Shown here: positions 61,085 to 64,000 of the stretch, in pieces | Layout of the letters: every line of letters starts with the position of its first letter | Numbering within the stretch: position 1 is the stretch's first letter | Origin: Nocardiopsis coralli | Lineage (GTDB): Bacteria > Actinomycetota > Actinomycetes > Streptosporangiales > Streptosporangiaceae | Length of the DNA stretch: 64,000 nt | Direction of reading: 5' to 3' | NCBI RefSeq assembly: GCF_014892575.1 | Contig: NZ_JADBGI010000015.1 | Coordinates: 62,001 to 126,000, forward strand | Position numbers and translations under genes: made by a program | The notes under the pieces: model-generated | What the model saw: the letters and a program-made list of their open reading frames with translations, nothing else | Databases searched by the model: none | Told to the model about the DNA's origin: nothing

Positions 61085-62050
61085 GTGTTGTCTGCTTTCC
61101 CGCGCCCACCGTTCGACGCCGAACTCGAGGCCGTGCTCGCGGCGCTCGCCGACCAGATCCCGCCGACCCTGACCGCAGACATGATTCCGCAGCTGCGACA
61201 GGCCGCGCCGGCGCAGACCTCCGACGAGGTTCTCGCCGAAGCCGGGCTGACCCGCCGGGACGTCACGGTCCCCGGGCATCTGGGCGACGACATCACCGTC
61301 TCGGTCATCAAGCGCCGGGACCACCGGGGGCCCGGCCCCGGCATCTTCCACACACACGGCGGCGGCATGGTCTCGGGCGACCGGTTCTCGGCACTGACCC
61401 AGGTCATCCCTTGGGTGGTCGAGCACGACGCCGTCATGGTCACCGTCGAGTACCGGCTGGCCCCCGAGTTCCCCGACCCCTACCCGGTCGAGGACTGCTA
61501 CGCCGGACTGCTGTGGACCGCCGAACACGCCGCCGAACTCGGCATCGACCCCGAGCGCCTGCTCATCGCCGGCGCGAGCGCGGGCGGCGGCCTCGCAGCC
61601 GGCGTCACCCTGATGGCGCGTGATCGGCGCGGACCGGCCCTGGCCGGGCAGATGCTCATGTACCCGATGCTCGACGACCGCGACCGGACGGTCTCGTCGG
61701 CCCAGATGGAGGGGGTGGGCCTGTGGGACCGGGCCAGTAACACCATGGGCTGGACGGCGCTGCTCGGTGAGCGCCGCAGGACCGACGAGGTCTCCGTCTA
61801 CGCCGCCCCCGCCCGTGCGACCGACCTGTCGGGGCTGCCTCCCGCGTTCATCGACTGCGGATCCGCCGAGGTCTTCCGGGACGAGGACGTGGCCTACGCG
61901 AGCGCGCTCTGGCGCGACGGCGTCCAGGCCGAACTCCACGTCTGGCCCGGCGGCTTCCACGGCTTCGACCTGGCCGCCCCGCACACCGCGCTCGCGCACG
62001 CCATGACGGAGGCCCGGAACTCCTGGGTGGCCCGCCTCCTCGGCGCCTGA
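61085..62050 (+). CDS. HSL-family alpha/beta hydrolase (esterase), copy 2
   Basis: A 321-residue paralog of the esterase at 58981, with all catalytic motifs kept: IFHTHGGGMVSGDR, LIAGASAGGGLAAG, SAEVFRDEDVAYAS and WPGGFHGFDLA. Their middle parts are nearly identical; the N-terminal ~70 residues and a lid-like segment (about 195-220, AQMEGVGLWDRASNTM in this copy) differ, so substrate preference may differ. The start is GTG at 61085 with AAGGAG three bases upstream; a TTG at 61088 has better spacing. The two esterases flank the alcohol dehydrogenase. Confidence 0.9.
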   Translation: MLSAFPRPPFDAELEAVLAALADQIPPTLTADMIPQLRQAAPAQTSDEVLAEAGLTRRDVTVPGHLGDDITVSVIKRRDHRGPGPGIFHTHGGGMVSGDRFSALTQVIPWVVEHDAVMVTVEYRLAPEFPDPYPVEDCYAGLLWTAEHAAELGIDPERLLIAGASAGGGLAAGVTLMARDRRGPALAGQMLMYPMLDDRDRTVSSAQMEGVGLWDRASNTMGWTALLGERRRTDEVSVYAAPARATDLSGLPPAFIDCGSAEVFRDEDVAYASALWRDGVQAELHVWPGGFHGFDLAAPHTALAHAMTEARNSWVARLLGA

Positions 62051-62101
62051 GGCCCGTCGCGGCGGGTCACTAGACTGTGCGGAAGCGGCGAAGGAGCACC
62101 G

Positions 62102-63112
62102 ATGGAGCGGCTGGTCGGCCACCTGAGGTCCGTCGATCCGGAGGCGAGTGAATCCCTGAGGATCGTGGAGTACTTCGATGTGCTCCTCAAGCGCGGCGCC
62201 GGCGTCGACGGACTGCTGCGGGGCGCGGCCGTTCTTTCGGGGACTGTGGCCGGTGCCGAGGTCCGCGGGCGGGTGAGCCGGCGCGGACCCGAGGGAGGTG
62301 TACCGGACGACGCACCCGGCGCCCGGTGCTCCTCCCGACGGTCCGGTGAGGGCTGGTCGGTGTGGCTGGAACGGGGCGGCGACGCGCTCGCGGACGACGA
62401 GATGATCGTGGAGCGCCTCGCGCTGGGCGTCGAGTTGCTCGAAGCGCGCCGCCGCCCCGCCGGTGGCCTGGAAACGGTCATCGACGCGGAGAGTCCGGTC
62501 GCGGAGCGGACGAAGGTCCTGGCCCGGCTCCACCTCCGTGCCGCGTCACCGGTGCGGATCATCGCGACGCCCGCCGACGCCCCCGAGTTCGGGGCGCCGA
62601 CCGCGACCGTGCCGACCCCGTACGGGCTCCTGCGCGCCACCCTCGACACCGCCGATCCCTCCGCCCCGGGCGAGGCGGTGTCCCCGGCCGGTCCCGCCGG
62701 CCTCGGCACACGAGTGCGCGCCGACCGGGCACCGGAGTCCTGGGAGGCGGCGGTCGTCGCCCTGCGTCTGGCCGACGGGACCGACCCCGTGGTCGACGCG
62801 TCCTACCTGGGCGGGCTGCTGCTGGTCGCGCGGGGTCACGACCCGCGGTCTCCGCACGAGGACGTCGTGGCTCTCGCCCGCCTCGACCCGCGCGCGGCGC
62901 ACATCCTCCGGGTGCTCGTCGAGTCCGAGAGCATGCGCTCGGCGGCGGCCGCCCTGGGCACCCACCACTCGACCGTGCAGGCCCGGCACGAGGCACTGAC
63001 CCGCGCCCTCGGCTACGACCCGCGCACCCCGCTGGGGAAGATCCGCTACGTCACGGCCGAGCTGCTGCTCCGGCTGACCGACCCCGCGTACCTTCCCGCT
63101 TCCGACGGCTGA
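62102..63112 (+). CDS. PucR-like transcriptional regulator
   Basis: A 336-residue regulator. The C-terminal residues about 288-330 (VLVESESMRSAAAALGTHHS, then TVQARHEALTRALGYDPRTP) form the PucR-type helix-turn-helix, close to LRVYLEHNGSWEATAARLGVHRHTLRYRL-type heads in related proteins. The N-terminal ~280 residues have no GGDEF or GAF domain I can name. A TAGACT -10-like box lies at about 62071-62076. It is the last gene of the esterase/dehydrogenase operon and probably regulates it. ATG with GAAGGAG upstream. Confidence 0.78.
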   Translation: MERLVGHLRSVDPEASESLRIVEYFDVLLKRGAGVDGLLRGAAVLSGTVAGAEVRGRVSRRGPEGGVPDDAPGARCSSRRSGEGWSVWLERGGDALADDEMIVERLALGVELLEARRRPAGGLETVIDAESPVAERTKVLARLHLRAASPVRIIATPADAPEFGAPTATVPTPYGLLRATLDTADPSAPGEAVSPAGPAGLGTRVRADRAPESWEAAVVALRLADGTDPVVDASYLGGLLLVARGHDPRSPHEDVVALARLDPRAAHILRVLVESESMRSAAAALGTHHSTVQARHEALTRALGYDPRTPLGKIRYVTAELLLRLTDPAYLPASDG

Positions 63113-63139
63113 CCCTTCCCCCGGTCGCACGGTGTCCGG

Positions 63140-63979
63140 TCAGGCCCCTCCCCCGGCGCGGCCGACCGGGACGATGAGCGGACCGCCGGAGACGGGGTCG
63201 GCCGTGACGACGGCCTCCAGGTCGAAGGCCTCGCGCAGCAGCTCGGGGGTGAACACCTCGGCGGGCGGCCCGCAGGCCAGGACCGTGCCGCTGCGCATGA
63301 CGACCACGGTGTCGGCGTAGCGCGCGGCCAGGTTGAGGTCGTGCAGGACCATGACCACGGTGCGGCCGCCGCTGCGGTTCAGGTCGCGCACCAGGTCCAG
63401 GACGTCGATCTGGTGGACGAGGTCGAGGAAGGTCGTGGGTTCGTCGAGCAGGAGCAGGTCGGTGCCCTGGGCCAGGACCATCGAGATCCAGGCCCGCTGG
63501 CGCTGTCCGCCGGAGAGCTCCTGCAGCGGGGTGTCTGCGAGTTCGGCGAGGCCGGTGCGTTCCAGGGCCCCCTGCACGACCGTGCGGTCCTCGGCGGCCC
63601 ACTGGCGGTACCACTTCTGCGCGGGGTGGCGCCCGCGGGCGACGAGGTCGCCGACGGTGAGGCCGTCGGGGGCCGTCGGCTGCTGCGGCAGGATCCCCAG
63701 CACCTGGGCCACACTGCGGGTCGGCACACGGTGGATGTCGCGGCCGTCGAGTTCGACCGATCCCGCCCGGGGCCGCATGAGGCGCCCGAGCGCCCGCAGC
63801 AGGGTGGACTTCCCGCAGCCGTTGGGGCCGACCACGCACGTGACGGTGTTCTCGACGACGTCGAGGTCGAGGGAGTCCACCACCGTGTGGTCGTCGTAGG
63901 CCAGGGTCAGCCCCCGGGCGCTCAACCGTGCGGCGGGGGTTCCGGCCGGACTGTCGAGGTGGGCGGGTGGTGTCTTCAC
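63140..63979 (-). CDS. Iron-siderophore ABC transporter ATP-binding protein (FecE/FepC type)
   Basis: A 279-residue ABC ATPase. Walker A VVGPNGCGKSTLLRALGRL (GxxGCGKST), signature LQELSGGQRQRAWISMVLAQ, Walker B DLLLLDEPTTFLDL, H-loop MVLHDLNLAARYAD. The FecE/FhuC-like IHRVPTRSVAQVLGILPQQP and the D-loop TFLDLVHQIDVL place it with iron-siderophore/heme importers. It would energise a FecCD-type permease, expected upstream, beyond the window. GTG start with AAAGGGG upstream. Possible link: iron control seen at fprA and isochorismate synthase nearby, but not adjacent. Confidence 0.92.
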   Translation of the reverse strand: MKTPPAHLDSPAGTPAARLSARGLTLAYDDHTVVDSLDLDVVENTVTCVVGPNGCGKSTLLRALGRLMRPRAGSVELDGRDIHRVPTRSVAQVLGILPQQPTAPDGLTVGDLVARGRHPAQKWYRQWAAEDRTVVQGALERTGLAELADTPLQELSGGQRQRAWISMVLAQGTDLLLLDEPTTFLDLVHQIDVLDLVRDLNRSGGRTVVMVLHDLNLAARYADTVVVMRSGTVLACGPPAEVFTPELLREAFDLEAVVTADPVSGGPLIVPVGRAGGGA

Positions 63980-64000
63980 GCCTGCCCCTTTCGGTTTCCG

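Overview
The window is high-GC actinobacterial DNA. The GC-rich codon use, frequent GTG/TTG starts, several probably leaderless genes, a mycothiol-dependent maleylpyruvate-isomerase-family protein, a DUF3040 protein and a Methyltransf_19 protein all point to a filamentous actinomycete. A Nocardiopsis-like (Nocardiopsaceae) chromosome is my best guess; that is inference from gene content, not a database result. I see no rRNA, tRNA, transposase, integrase, phage gene or CRISPR array, so this reads as ordinary chromosome with accessory patches.

Layout. 0-3.6 kb: the tail of a flavin reductase, a small-molecule methyltransferase, a DinB/MPI-family protein, and a translationally coupled FMN-reductase/luciferase-like monooxygenase pair. 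3.6-4.55 kb: a nearly gene-free stretch carrying a candidate structured plus-strand RNA with a strong oriented terminator. 4.55-7.9 kb: a membrane Ser/Thr kinase and, just upstream on the same strand, a related pseudokinase. 8.0-17.8 kb: a phenylacetate catabolic island: paaI, paaABCDE, paaJFHG and divergent paaK, with two copies of one palindromic operator (PaaR-like) and a 19-codon leader ORF coupled to paaJ. paaZ and the repressor gene are not in the window. 17.9-38.4 kb: mixed housekeeping and regulatory genes (Methyltransf_19, a RlaP-type nucleotidyltransferase, a 30-residue membrane peptide, a sigma-region-4-like membrane protein, TetR, CorA, AlkB, a Vps62-like membrane protein, two LysR regulators, EamA, GNAT, a long coiled-coil protein, FUSC, a cyclase). 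38.6-41 kb: a PlsC-type acyltransferase and an FprA-type ferredoxin reductase behind a predicted iron box. 41.4-48 kb: a giant class B penicillin-binding protein whose first ~1,095 residues are a low-complexity, partly tandem-repeated cytoplasmic tail, followed by three small secreted proteins (His-rich, GPDGA-containing, CAP domain). 48.1-51.7 kb: DUF3040 and the molybdate operon (HTH-TOBE regulator, modABC). 51.9-58.5 kb: a lipoprotein glycosidase, isochorismate synthase, a tandem-MerR regulator with divergent DUF6194, and a Tat-exported PhoX phosphatase behind a PHO box. 58.9-63.1 kb: an operon of two duplicated HSL-type esterases flanking a zinc alcohol dehydrogenase, ending in a PucR-like regulator. 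63.1-64 kb: a siderophore-type ABC ATPase.

Functionally, nutrient-responsive control recurs: phenylacetate (PaaR-like sites), iron (DmdR/IdeR-like box, Fe ABC ATPase), phosphate (PHO box) and molybdate (TOBE regulator). The least explained elements are the 4.2-4.54 kb RNA candidate, the kinase/pseudokinase pair, the PBP tail with its secreted neighbours, and the coiled-coil/membrane proteins at 24-29 kb.
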